A DNA stretch of 64,000 nt from Fusobacteria bacterium ZRK30 (GTDB taxonomy: Bacteria; Fusobacteriota; Fusobacteriia; Fusobacteriales; Fusobacteriaceae), in the NCBI GenBank assembly GCA_024628785.1, contig CP102405.1:1-64000 (forward strand), read 5' to 3'. The notes below the pieces were generated by a model. It was given only the letters and a program-made list of their open reading frames with translations, was not told where the DNA came from and made no database searches. Made by a program: the position numbers and the translations under genes. This document shows positions 43,000 through 51,698 of the stretch, piece by piece (position 1 is the stretch's first letter; every line of letters starts with the position of its first letter).

Positions 43000-43578
43000 T
43001 TAATTTAATTGTTTATCTTTTTCCACACCTAGGTGGAAATAGATAATCGATGCAGGACCACTTATCAGTCTTCTTCTTATAAAGTTGTCCGATGGTGTTT
43101 TGAAGTACCCCGTTGCAATAAGGGTAGAGAGACCATGGGCATATGTCCAGCAGTCAATGGTCAAGGTTTCCTTAACATCAGCCGGCAGACTGTCAAACCT
43201 TTCATCTTTTTTCATCTCCTCAAAGATAATCCTATGAAACTCAGATATCAATGTACTGTATGAACTATTTCTTAAAAATATAGATTTAAATAATGGTTTT
43301 TCTTCCCTTGCAAATTTACAGATTCCCATTCCTATATTAAGAAAGGGCACCTCCTCTTTTTCCTTACTTACATATGTTAAAAATAGATTTTTAGCTCTAT
43401 TTATCAATTCTTTTTTTAATTCATCCATAGACATAAATAAACCATAGATGGGAGCAGGAGAACAGTTCAATTCCTTGGCTAAACTTCTAGCTGTGATATT
43501 TTCCAAACTACCCCTCTCTAACATACCAAAAGCTTTGTCTATTATTTGTTCTCTTGTGAATATAGGTTTTTTAGGCAT
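43000..43578 (-). CDS. TetR/AcrR-family regulator, proposed fatty-acid regulator
   Basis: A 192-residue TetR-type repressor. N-terminal helix-turn-helix (about 10-55: FTREQIIDKAF, then TARSLAKELNCSPAPIYGLF) and a C-terminal ligand-binding domain of the WHG type (about 80-180). It lies 150 bases downstream of the FadL-like gene on the same strand, with a terminator between. Its promoter overlaps a 14-bp motif also present twice at the fabD promoter and twice at the fadL promoter. From this I infer control of fatty-acid uptake and synthesis, with autoregulation. The ligand (acyl-CoA, acyl-ACP or free acid) is unknown. Confidence 0.88.
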   Translation of the reverse strand: MPKKPIFTREQIIDKAFGMLERGSLENITARSLAKELNCSPAPIYGLFMSMDELKKELINRAKNLFLTYVSKEKEEVPFLNIGMGICKFAREEKPLFKSIFLRNSSYSTLISEFHRIIFEEMKKDERFDSLPADVKETLTIDCWTYAHGLSTLIATGYFKTPSDNFIRRRLISGPASIIYFHLGVEKDKQLN

Positions 43579-43606
43579 TCTTCCCCCTCCAATTTTATTT
43601 TTTTGT

Positions 43607-43635
43607 ATTATAACACTTGTTTTTTATTTTTTCAA
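43607..43635 (-). promoter_or_regulatory. Promoter and operator-like site of the tetR gene
   Basis: On the minus strand TTGAAA (43630-43635), 17 bases, TATAAT (43607-43612). The motif ATAACACTTGTTTT (+ strand, 43610-43623) overlaps the -10 box, suggesting autoregulation. Confidence 0.65.
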
Positions 43636-43694
43636 CCACTATTATATATAAGTTTATATTTTATAACTAAATTTTAGTTGTAATTTTATATAAA

Positions 43695-43720
43695 AGGGGA
43701 ACCCAACGAAGGGTCCCCCT
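43695..43720 (-). terminator. Terminator of the FadL-like gene
   Basis: On the minus strand AGGGGGACCC / GGGTTCCCCT stem followed by a T-rich run, just after the stop. Confidence 0.8.
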
Positions 43721-43726
43721 AAATAA

Positions 43727-44935
43727 TTAAAATTTATATGCTGCACTTATTCCAGTGGCAATTATATTTTTTTTGTAATTTACTTCTCCAACTTCATGAT
43801 CGATATAATCTACATACATCGTTGAGAATGTCCACTCTAAGTTAGGAGTCTGCTGAAATTTAGCTCCTGCAGTAAATATATGCGAGTTTAATGCAAACTC
43901 AGTATCGTTAAATGTTTCATCAGTTGCACCTGTGTCTGCATAGTTATATCCAGTAGTCAGAGTCCATCTTTCAGATACTTGATACTCTGTACCTACATTT
44001 ACTTCCCATCCGTTTTCAAATCCGTCTTTACCGTCTGTATCAGCTTCTGAAACGAAATAGTAGTTTCCTCCACCCATTACAGTCCACTTATCAGTCATCT
44101 TATAAGCTATTCCATACTTTAATTCAGCAGGAAGGTCTCTCCATCTTTTGTCCCCGTCAACAATCGGAGCTAGGTCATTTATCCCTAATGTAGGTAACCC
44201 TTCTATAACTTTCGCTAAATTTGTATCTGTGTTTTTTACATCCGTTTCAAACTCCAGCTTAACCTTCGTATTGTAAGTCAAGGCCATATTCAGTCTGTCG
44301 TTAGGCCTGTAGTTTATACCAAAGGTTCCACCCAATCCCTGAGCAGTTCTTTCTGCATCATAAGTATCATTTAATCCTGCAGGATTGTTTTCTACATCGA
44401 TTTTTATATTTCTTTGAGCATAGATATATTTCATCCCTGCTGCTACCGACCATTCATTGTTGATACTGTACGCAGTTCCAAAGTTAGCCATGGCATAGGC
44501 ATTTTTCCCCTCAATAGTACCATTTCCTCCACCAAATTGCGTGAGTAAAGAATCCAATAGAGGTACTCCATCTTCATAGTCTAAAGTAGGTCCTCCTGCG
44601 GCTCCTCCGGTATTACCGTAGAATGCCCAGTTCCCGCTTTTATGAACATAACTTAAGTTAGGTATAAGTCCTAACGGGTCATTAGCCTTGTAGTTATCTC
44701 CGCCTTTTTCCATCTCATAAGTGATGTTAGACAGCTGACCACCTACAGATATATAGTTACCATCTTCTAAATGAACTAAACCTGCCGGGTTATAATAAGC
44801 TGCCTCTGCTGTTAATGTTGCATTTTGAGCTGGATTTCCCATATATGCCGGTGTTGAATTAGCAAGTGCATCTATACTAGCTCCATATGATGCTGTGCTT
44901 AATAAAGCTATGCATCCAAATAATATTTTCTTCAT
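43727..44935 (-). CDS. OmpP1/FadL-family outer-membrane channel
   Basis: A 402-residue outer-membrane protein. Signal peptide (about 1-18, STASYGA), then the N-terminal hatch with the family motif TAEAAYYNPAGLVHL (42-56) and a barrel of amphipathic strands ending in an aromatic residue (ATGISAAYKF, C-terminal Phe). FadL proteins bring long-chain fatty acids or other hydrophobic compounds across the outer membrane. Start at 44935 after AAGGAGAA. Promoter with two operator-like sites upstream and a palindrome in the leader. Confidence 0.92.
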   Translation of the reverse strand: MKKILFGCIALLSTASYGASIDALANSTPAYMGNPAQNATLTAEAAYYNPAGLVHLEDGNYISVGGQLSNITYEMEKGGDNYKANDPLGLIPNLSYVHKSGNWAFYGNTGGAAGGPTLDYEDGVPLLDSLLTQFGGGNGTIEGKNAYAMANFGTAYSINNEWSVAAGMKYIYAQRNIKIDVENNPAGLNDTYDAERTAQGLGGTFGINYRPNDRLNMALTYNTKVKLEFETDVKNTDTNLAKVIEGLPTLGINDLAPIVDGDKRWRDLPAELKYGIAYKMTDKWTVMGGGNYYFVSEADTDGKDGFENGWEVNVGTEYQVSERWTLTTGYNYADTGATDETFNDTEFALNSHIFTAGAKFQQTPNLEWTFSTMYVDYIDHEVGEVNYKKNIIATGISAAYKF

Positions 44936-44963
44936 TTTATTCTCCTTCTTCCCCTTGTTTTAT

Positions 44964-44981
44964 AGGTCAAAAATTTGACCT
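44964..44981 (-). promoter_or_regulatory. Palindrome in the fadL leader
   Basis: AGGTCAAA-AA-TTTGACCT, perfect eight-base arms, 29-46 bases before the start codon and downstream of the predicted transcription start. A possible second operator of unknown partner. Confidence 0.5.
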
Positions 44982-44990
44982 TTCTAATTA

Positions 44991-45052
44991 ATTACTAGTG
45001 TAATATAACATCTATTATTTTAAAAGTCAAGGTTTAGAATAACACTCGTTTT
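44991..45052 (-). promoter_or_regulatory. Promoter of the FadL-like gene with two operator-like sites
   Basis: On the minus strand TTGACT (45025-45030), 17 bases, TATATT (45002-45007). ATAACACTCGTTTT lies at 45039-45052 just upstream of -35. ATTACACTAGTAAT (minus strand, 44991-45004) overlaps the downstream end of the -10 box. Both resemble the fabD and tetR sites. Confidence 0.6.
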
Positions 45053-45293
45053 TCATTACCTTTTCAATCACCAATCTCTTTAGGCTAAACAACTAAATCT
45101 TAGTTTCTTCTTATAGTGATTAATCCAAAACTATTAATTATACTCATCTTCTAATTCTTAGTGAGATAGAATTACAAGAAAATCAATCAATTACAAAGGA
45201 TCTAAAGAGATAGACATGAGGAAGATAAAAAAGGTTTTAAATCACTCCTACCTGGGGTATAATTATTATATAGAAAAAACTAAAGGAGTTAAG

Positions 45294-46586
45294 ATGTATA
45301 TAGAACTAGCTAAGGAGATAAAAAAAATAAATGGTTGCCTGTATATCGTAGGTGGAGCTGTAAGAGATTTTTTCCTCTACAGTAAACCCATGAAAGAAAA
45401 TTCAAATATCGATATAGAAATTTCAGGGGTTTCTCCTGAGCAGATAGAAAAAATATTAGATAGTTTCGGCAGATGGAAATTGGTTGGTACTCTCTATAAG
45501 GTTTACATCATAGAGAACCTGGAGATTACTCTGCCGCGGGATGATAGCGGATTTAACCCAGCTTTAGATATAAAAACTTCCATTCTAAACAGAGACTTGA
45601 CCATCAACTCCCTCTATTATAACCCTCTGACAGATCAGACTATAGATCTTTATAGGGGTAAATCGGATATTAAAAATAAAACTTTACACTATGTCGATCA
45701 GAAAACCTTTTTAGGAGATCCCCTCAGGTTATTTAGAACTATTGAGCTGGCAGGGAGACTAGACTTTGAACTTTCACAGGATTTAAAAAAATTGATCTCG
45801 ACAAATTTTCACCTCATTCAAAATATTCCAAAGGAAAGAATCATGGGAGAATTAGAAAAAATCCTTTTAAACCATAAAAAGCCTTCCAAAACTTTCAGAC
45901 TGTTAGACGAAGTTGGGGGACTAGAGATCCTCTTTCCAAACCTGTATTACTCTAAAAAAGTAATCCAGGATAAAATTTTCCATCCTGAGGGAGATGTTTT
46001 TACCCATACCCTTATGACCCTTGATATCCTAAGAACATCTGAAAGAACAATGGAGCTTATGATAGCACTTTTATTTCATGATATCGGAAAAAACATCACA
46101 CAAGACACCGGTTTTAAAGGTCATACCAGGGTATCCAGAGATATGTTTTTAGATCTGATAGATAAATTTACAAACAATAAAAAACTTATATCTTCTGCCT
46201 CTGATTTAATTTTTTACCACGTTTCCCCATTGATACTGATGTTAAACAACAAGGTCAATAAGGTCACCATAAGGAAGTTAGCTGTCAAAGTCAATATCCC
46301 AAAACTCCTAAAAGTCTATAGAGCTGATGTTTTAGGAAGGGGACGGGCAGACAACTCCGAGGAACTTGAGAATATCCAAAAGATAGATTCTATCTATCAC
46401 CAGATAAAGGATGACCTGACACCTTTAGTCAATGGTAAACACCTTCTTTCATGGGGTTATAAAAGCGGCAAAGAATTTAAAAAGATCCTAAACTATCTAT
46501 ATAGATTACAGCTGGAGGAGAAATTTGTCAGTGTAGAAGAAGCAAGGGATATAATTGAGTTCAGAGAACTTAAGATTAAAAAATAA
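45294..46586 (+). CDS. CCA-adding/poly(A) polymerase-family nucleotidyltransferase with HD domain
   Basis: A 430-residue class II nucleotidyltransferase that adds or repairs tRNA 3' CCA ends or makes poly(A). Head domain with VGGAVRDF (19-26), the [14 protein letters not shown] motif (about 104-117), a neck domain ([16 protein letters not shown]), and an HD phosphohydrolase domain ([18 protein letters not shown]). Oddity: where relatives have D-I-D (as in DIDIEV), this protein has N38-I-D40-I-E42, so the first metal-binding Asp appears replaced by Asn. The start at 45294 follows AAAGGAG. Activity as a CCA enzyme is therefore not certain. Confidence 0.85.
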   Translation: MYIELAKEIKKINGCLYIVGGAVRDFFLYSKPMKENSNIDIEISGVSPEQIEKILDSFGRWKLVGTLYKVYIIENLEITLPRDDSGFNPALDIKTSILNRDLTINSLYYNPLTDQTIDLYRGKSDIKNKTLHYVDQKTFLGDPLRLFRTIELAGRLDFELSQDLKKLISTNFHLIQNIPKERIMGELEKILLNHKKPSKTFRLLDEVGGLEILFPNLYYSKKVIQDKIFHPEGDVFTHTLMTLDILRTSERTMELMIALLFHDIGKNITQDTGFKGHTRVSRDMFLDLIDKFTNNKKLISSASDLIFYHVSPLILMLNNKVNKVTIRKLAVKVNIPKLLKVYRADVLGRGRADNSEELENIQKIDSIYHQIKDDLTPLVNGKHLLSWGYKSGKEFKKILNYLYRLQLEEKFVSVEEARDIIEFRELKIKK

Positions 46587-46709
46587 GAGTTAGAATATCA
46601 GCTTTAACCTATTTAAATCAAACTTTAACAAAATAACAAGGAGAAGGGTCGAATATTTACAAAAATATCTAATTATGATATTCTTGTACTAGAATGATTA
46701 GGAGGATTT

Positions 46710-47276
46710 ATGAAAATTTTTAAAAAAATGTTACTTTTAACCATCTTACTTTCCTTTATAGGTTGTTCTAAAAACGCCTATGTTAGAAATATTGAAAAAG
46801 GCTACAGTAAGAGTAAGGAAGATTCCACTATTTATGTTAAAGACAGTGAACAATGGAAATATACCAGGAAAAAGATAAAGTATTCTGTCTATGAAAACCA
46901 GCACTTCTTAGTACTGAAAGAAGATAAAGAGACTCAGGAAAAAACTCTATACCTGGCTTTAAAATACAGGGGAGATGAGTGGCTCTATATGAATGGACTT
47001 GACCTGATTTCCGACGAAACTTATCATATGGATTTTATGGCTAGAAAATTAAATACAGCTTTTTGGAGAGACAAATCAAATCTTGTAGATTCTATCGAAG
47101 AGTATATTGCATTTGCTTTAAAGCCTCAAGAGATCGATGCCCTCAAAAAAATGGTTGTTAATAATCATGGGAAAATAAAATATTATAGTGAAGTTGATGA
47201 CAGATCAGCAACAACAACAATAACTGCAGAAGAAATTCAAAATATGGGTAAGATCTTAGATCTATACTATAAATAA
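46710..47276 (+). CDS. Predicted lipoprotein of unknown function
   Basis: A 188-residue protein with an N-terminal signal and lipobox (LLSFIGC, Cys19). The mature part is mixed, charged and without a family that I recognise; a Thr run (SATTTIT) lies near the C-terminus. Start after AGGAGG at 46710. A palindromic repeat follows its stop by four bases. Likely exposed to the periplasm or on the cell surface. Confidence 0.7.
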   Translation: MKIFKKMLLLTILLSFIGCSKNAYVRNIEKGYSKSKEDSTIYVKDSEQWKYTRKKIKYSVYENQHFLVLKEDKETQEKTLYLALKYRGDEWLYMNGLDLISDETYHMDFMARKLNTAFWRDKSNLVDSIEEYIAFALKPQEIDALKKMVVNNHGKIKYYSEVDDRSATTTITAEEIQNMGKILDLYYK

Positions 47277-47280
47277 AAAA

Positions 47281-47295
47281 GCAACGTGACGTTGC
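47281..47295. repeat. GACGTTGC palindromic repeat, copy 4
   Basis: GCAACGT-G-ACGTTGC, perfect seven-base arms around one base, followed by ATCCAGA and an AT-rich tail like that after copy 3. Confidence 0.8.
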
Positions 47296-47408
47296 ATCCA
47301 GACAAGCATAATTCAGGTTTTTATAACTTTTTATTTATTATCATAAATTTTATAATTTCCTAAATAATAAAATATAGGGGTCACTCCCCTGTCAAAAGGA
47401 GAGATATT

Positions 47409-48104
47409 ATGTCAATTAAATTAAAGCATTGCTTAACATCACATGTAACAAAATTCAATCCTCAAAGTCGTGGGTTTGATATAGCGGGACAATTCGACAC
47501 TTTGGTTCAGCCTATTTTTCCAATTGGAATGCCTCAGTTATCTATATACTTAGCATTTGAAGGATTAAATAGAGATACTAACTTTGAGATGAGAATCAAC
47601 AGTCCTAGTGACGAATTATTATCTAGTGGTGAATTACCAGTTCCTAGAGATATGTTTGGTCATGGTAGAAAAGTTATTAACATTGAAAAATTTGTTATTT
47701 CTGAAAGAGGAGCATATACATTAGATATCTTAGAAAAAACTCCCAGCGGATTAAAATTCTTACTTACTGAGACTTTATTTACTACATCTTATCCACCTAA
47801 GAGACAATTTCAAGATGGAGAAGTAGAAGCGATCTTATCTTCTAAAGAGAAGATCATCAAAACTATCAAAAGTGACTTCAAACCGGTAGACCTAGAAACT
47901 GGTGTAAAATTACAGCTAAGTTTAGATGTCAATGAAAAGCTGGAAGAAGGTCACATCTTATTCCCTGAAAATAATACACTTACTCTTGAAGGAAATGAAT
48001 ATGACCTTACTGGATTAAGAAGGGAAATGGAATGGATGTTTGGAAGACCTATCCCTGAGCAGCAGCCTCAAAATGAAGAAACTTCTACAGGTGAAACTAA
48101 ATAA
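47409..48104 (+). CDS. Conserved-looking protein of unknown function
   Basis: A 231-residue soluble protein without signal peptide or membrane helix. The first 150 residues look like a beta-rich sandwich (LSIYLAFEGLNRDTNFEMRI; GAYTLDILEKTPSG) and the C-terminal 30 residues are acidic and Gln/Glu-rich, likely disordered. I do not recognise the family. Start at 47409 after AAAGGAGAG. A GGGG-TCACT-CCCC hairpin lies just upstream in the leader. Codon use is like its neighbours, so no sign of recent transfer. Confidence 0.75.
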   Translation: MSIKLKHCLTSHVTKFNPQSRGFDIAGQFDTLVQPIFPIGMPQLSIYLAFEGLNRDTNFEMRINSPSDELLSSGELPVPRDMFGHGRKVINIEKFVISERGAYTLDILEKTPSGLKFLLTETLFTTSYPPKRQFQDGEVEAILSSKEKIIKTIKSDFKPVDLETGVKLQLSLDVNEKLEEGHILFPENNTLTLEGNEYDLTGLRREMEWMFGRPIPEQQPQNEETSTGETK

Positions 48105-48119
48105 TATACACTCAATATA

Positions 48120-48152
48120 AGAAACGCCCCTTGAAATTCAAGGGGCGTTTCT
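48120..48152. terminator. Bidirectional terminator
   Basis: AGAAACGCCCCTTGAA / TTCAAGGGGCGTTTCT inverted repeat between converging genes. The T-tails are short. Confidence 0.75.
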
Positions 48153-48154
48153 AT

Positions 48155-49489
48155 CTATTTGGCTACATTCCCGCTTACATTGAGTACATCCCAAGTTCTT
48201 GCAAATGGAGGAGCATAACAAAAATCCATCATTCCTAACTCTGAGGTCTTCATCTTTGCAGCAACTGCCATGGCAATTACATCCACTCGGAGTACAGCTC
48301 CATTTTTCCCTATGATCTGCCCTCCTAAAATAACCTTAGTCTCGGCATCATATATTAATTTTACAAAAATATTCTCCTGACCCGGATAATAATTAGTTTG
48401 ATTTTTATCCTTTACTAAGATAGTTTTATAGTTTACTCCGTCTAACTTAGCTTCTTTTTCTGTAATCCCTGTTCTCCCAGCTTCTAAATCCATCACCTTA
48501 ATACAGGCTGATCCCAGAGTCCCGGTGAATTTATTTTTAGCCCCGGCTAAATTTTCACCTACAACTCTTCCAATCTTATTAGCTGTAGTAGCCAGTGGAA
48601 TATATACATTTTTCTTTCTGACCTTATGATATACCACTGCACAGTCTCCTGCCGAATAGATGCTGTCTACAGATGTTTTACCCTCTTCATCTATTATGAT
48701 AGCTCCTCTATCCATCTCAATCCCTGTACCCTCCAGGAATCCCGTTGCAGGCCTCACACCTGTGGCTATCACTACAACATCAGCCCTGTATTCACCCTTA
48801 TCGGTAATAACTCTTTCTACTTTGCTGTTCCCCTCTATTTTTTTTACAACCTCTTCTAAATGAAGATCTACACCGTGGGATCTAATCTCTTCTTCCATAA
48901 GATCTGTTATCTCACAGTCAAAAGAAGCAGACATTACTCTTTTTCCCCGTTGTATAACCCTTACATTTTTCCCCAGTTTTTTCGCCGCTTCCACAACTTC
49001 TATTCCTATGTACCCGGCACCGATTACTAAAATATCTTTATTTTCTTTTTTCATCATAGCTTTCTTTAAGTCTATTCCGTCATCTATAGATTTCAACGTG
49101 AAAATATTTTTTAAAGTCTGTATTCCTTCAACTGGCGGTAAGACAGCATTAGCACCTGTAGCTACCATGAGTTTATCGTATGAACTTTCAAAAATTTCAT
49201 CTGTTTCTAAATTTTTAACCATTACTATTTTTTTCTCTGGATCTACCTTTAAAACCTCATGATTGATGTTCACTTCTACACCAGATTCTCTAAACTGCTC
49301 TGGAGTTCTGGCAATCATCCCTTGGGGATTATCAAAGAAATCTCCTACATAGTAGGGTAATCCACAGGCTCCAAAAGATACAATGCTCCCCTTTTCATAT
49401 ACTATAACCTCTGAATTTTTAGCCATCCTTTTAGCTTTTGCTGCCGCACTCATTCCCGCTGCTACTCCACCTATAATAACTATTCTCAT
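48155..49489 (-). CDS. CoA-disulfide reductase/NADH oxidase-like flavoprotein
   Basis: A 444-residue FAD-dependent pyridine nucleotide-disulfide oxidoreductase. FAD turn IGGVAAGMSAA (6-16), redox-active Cys42 in SFGACGLPYYVGD (single-cysteine type, as in CoA-disulfide reductase and Nox), NADH turn VIGAGYIGIE (about 152-161), SAGDCA FAD motif and a C-terminal dimerisation domain. It reduces CoA disulfides, polysulfides or O2, protecting an anaerobe from oxidative stress. The start at 49489 follows AAAGGAGG. A single gene. The exact electron acceptor cannot be told from sequence. Confidence 0.9.
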   Translation of the reverse strand: MRIVIIGGVAAGMSAAAKAKRMAKNSEVIVYEKGSIVSFGACGLPYYVGDFFDNPQGMIARTPEQFRESGVEVNINHEVLKVDPEKKIVMVKNLETDEIFESSYDKLMVATGANAVLPPVEGIQTLKNIFTLKSIDDGIDLKKAMMKKENKDILVIGAGYIGIEVVEAAKKLGKNVRVIQRGKRVMSASFDCEITDLMEEEIRSHGVDLHLEEVVKKIEGNSKVERVITDKGEYRADVVVIATGVRPATGFLEGTGIEMDRGAIIIDEEGKTSVDSIYSAGDCAVVYHKVRKKNVYIPLATTANKIGRVVGENLAGAKNKFTGTLGSACIKVMDLEAGRTGITEKEAKLDGVNYKTILVKDKNQTNYYPGQENIFVKLIYDAETKVILGGQIIGKNGAVLRVDVIAMAVAAKMKTSELGMMDFCYAPPFARTWDVLNVSGNVAK

Positions 49490-49558
49490 AAATCCTCCTT
49501 TATCCCCTGCGAAACTAATAATTAAAAACATATAGTCAGATTTTTTATAATGTCATTC

Positions 49559-50419
49559 TTATATTTCAATATTAAATTTTGTTGTTCCAGATAATCTTTC
49601 ATTATCTAGCTTTATCAACCCTTCTGATTTTTTAAACATCTCTTCTCGCCATTTTTCCAGACTTTCTAAATCAGATGAAGGTTCCTGAATATATAACTTA
49701 ATCATCCTTTCGAATATTTCACCTGAAAAACCCGCGATCATAAATGAAATTAACCCTATTTGATTTCTATCATTAACTCTAAATCCCCTAATATTATATT
49801 TATTATTATTTGAAAAATTATGAATAAGTGACATCTGGTTATGAGCTGCCGCACATAGAAAACTATAGTGTCTCTTTGCTCCTTTACTTTTGTAAGGATC
49901 ATCTGTTTTTTCATCTAAATAAAAGCTTTTCCAGTTAAGTTTATAATCGTTATGTTCTTTTTTCTTTCCTCGTTGTTTTTTTAATTCTTTTCCCAATACT
50001 TCTTGTAATGCCTTTAACTCTTTTTTAGTAAGCTCTATTTTTGATATTCCATCTTGTTTTGACAGATAATCTAAACCTTTGCAGTAGATATAAGCCAATG
50101 CCCTTTTCGGCTTTTTCAGCATAAAATTTAAATCCAAGAATCCTTCTAAAACACTTCTAGATAAAACAGATATATTTTGTTGGGAGTGTTTTCCCGACAA
50201 TATAATTATCCCATCTATTTTTTCAAATATTTCCTTTAAAATAGAAATCATTATCTGCTGCTGTTTTTCTTCCCAGCCAATTACCTTGCTTTTATTTAAA
50301 GAAACTATTATATCTAATCCTTTTTGAATAATTTCTTCCAACATCATCCCAAAGTTTTTATACATCTCTTTTGTTTTATCAGTTGCTTCCTCTATCAACT
50401 CTTCTTTTGTAATTCCCAT
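49559..50419 (-). CDS. DUF5677-like protein
   Basis: A 286-residue, mostly helical soluble protein. The stretch LSRSVLEGFLDLNFML (about 85-100) and the later CAAAHNQMSL resemble DUF5677 proteins, whose function is unknown and which often occur in accessory regions. Start at 50419, eight bases after AGGAG. No partner gene on either side is related. Not obviously part of a defence system by its neighbours. Confidence 0.6.
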   Translation of the reverse strand: MGITKEELIEEATDKTKEMYKNFGMMLEEIIQKGLDIIVSLNKSKVIGWEEKQQQIMISILKEIFEKIDGIIILSGKHSQQNISVLSRSVLEGFLDLNFMLKKPKRALAYIYCKGLDYLSKQDGISKIELTKKELKALQEVLGKELKKQRGKKKEHNDYKLNWKSFYLDEKTDDPYKSKGAKRHYSFLCAAAHNQMSLIHNFSNNNKYNIRGFRVNDRNQIGLISFMIAGFSGEIFERMIKLYIQEPSSDLESLEKWREEMFKKSEGLIKLDNERLSGTTKFNIEI

Positions 50420-50522
50420 ACTCATCACTCCTAAAAATAATTTTTATTCGTGTCATCAGCATAAATTTGCAGTTAGAAGTTTTTCGTTGTAAATATCTTC
50501 TTTTACTTTTTTAAGTATAATC

Positions 50523-51215
50523 TTATTTCTTCTTTTCTCTGGCTTCCTTTTCCCTCTCAGCCTGAGTTTTTGAGATATAATATGGCTCCAACGTATACAG
50601 ATTATCTGCATCTTTTTCTACTGCCATCTCAGCCATAATTCCTGCCCTTACCATTGAGTTAGATTTAAAATTATATATGGCATTTTCACCCATAACTTCA
50701 TCTATTATTTCCTTATAGACAATACTCCCGTCACCTGTAAAGATTATTTTTTCATCTTTAAAATCTTCCAATACTAATCTTAACTCCTCAGCTCCATAGT
50801 GAGATACCCTTTTTATTTTGTCGCCATTATATTCATAGGCAGAGTAGTATACCCTTCCCTTTCTGGCATCTATAAGTGACATAATTTTGTTGGGAGTCTG
50901 TGACACAGTATGTGCAAGGATATCCAATTCATTTACTCCTACAATGTCGCAGTCGATACTATAAGCCAATCCTTTGGCTGTTCCTACTCCTACTCTTATC
51001 CCTGTAAATGATCCAGGCCCTATACTGACAGCTACTCTGTCTATATCCTTTGGCTTAAGCTTAGCCAGATCAAATACCGTGTCTACTATGGACATCAAAG
51101 AATCTGAATGATTCAACTTTATATTTGCATTTATCTCCGATAAAATTCCTATCTCACTATCGTATAATGCTACACTACCTGTTTTAGTAGAAGCATCGAT
51201 TCCTAATACTACCAT
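50523..51215 (-). CDS. tsaB: tRNA t6A biosynthesis protein TsaB
   Basis: A 230-residue ASKHA-fold protein, partner of TsaD in making N6-threonylcarbamoyl-adenosine on tRNAs. Start LGIDASTKTGSVAL, central SIGPGSFTGIRVGVGTAKGLA typical of TsaB. The C-terminus is Lys/Glu-rich. It overlaps the end of tsaE by seven bases. tsaD is not in the window. Confidence 0.95.
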   Translation of the reverse strand: MVVLGIDASTKTGSVALYDSEIGILSEINANIKLNHSDSLMSIVDTVFDLAKLKPKDIDRVAVSIGPGSFTGIRVGVGTAKGLAYSIDCDIVGVNELDILAHTVSQTPNKIMSLIDARKGRVYYSAYEYNGDKIKRVSHYGAEELRLVLEDFKDEKIIFTGDGSIVYKEIIDEVMGENAIYNFKSNSMVRAGIMAEMAVEKDADNLYTLEPYYISKTQAEREKEAREKKK

Positions 51216-51661
51216 AATTTATTTAACTCCTTCTCTCTCTTTTCATTTCCGATAAATTTCATCTCAACTTCACGAGAATTTTCATCTCTATGATATATTT
51301 TTATCTCTATATATTCCTTGGGTAACTCTGTATCTATTATGTTGGCCCACTCTATTATTGTCAGTCCATCGTTATGCAGATAATCTTCATATCCTATCTC
51401 ATATACTTCCTCAGGATCACACAATCTGTAAACATCAAAATGATATAGGGGCATCTTTCCCCCTAGATGTTCTAAGACATAGTTAAATGTAGGACTTTTT
51501 ATATTCCCAGTGATTCCTAATTCTTTCGCTATTGTTTTAGTCAGAGTTGTCTTTCCTGTTCCTAAATCTCCTACCAGTGCTATTACGTCATTTGGAATTA
51601 CAAATTCAGCTAACTTAACTGCTAATTCTGTCAATTCCTCAAATGATAGTATTTTTTTCAT
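51209..51661 (-). CDS. tsaE: tRNA t6A biosynthesis ATPase TsaE
   Basis: A 150-residue P-loop ATPase that drives the TsaB-TsaD complex. Walker A GDLGTGKTT (31-39), SPTFNYV (about 57-63), HFDVYRL (about 75-81) and the IIEWA motif. Directly upstream of and overlapping tsaB, the usual pairing. Confidence 0.96.
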   Translation of the reverse strand: MKKILSFEELTELAVKLAEFVIPNDVIALVGDLGTGKTTLTKTIAKELGITGNIKSPTFNYVLEHLGGKMPLYHFDVYRLCDPEEVYEIGYEDYLHNDGLTIIEWANIIDTELPKEYIEIKIYHRDENSREVEMKFIGNEKREKELNKLW

Positions 51662-51698
51662 ATCTATACCTGCCTTTTTTTCTCACAAATTATATTTC

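Noticed and set aside
45071-45208. Inverted repeat ATCTCTTTAG ... CTAAAGAGAT upstream of the CCA-type gene
   Set aside because: The ten-base arms are about 120 bases apart in AT-rich DNA with nothing supporting the pairing; it may be chance.
47361-47384. GGGG-TCACT-CCCC hairpin as a terminator of the lipoprotein gene
   Set aside because: It has no T-run and sits in the leader of the next gene; a role in translation is possible but unsupported.
48120-48152. Palindrome as a protein-binding operator
   Set aside because: It lies between converging gene ends and is best explained as a shared terminator.
49559-50419. DUF5677-like gene as part of a defence system
   Set aside because: No nuclease, ATPase or other defence-type gene is next to it; neighbours are a flavoenzyme and tRNA-modification genes.
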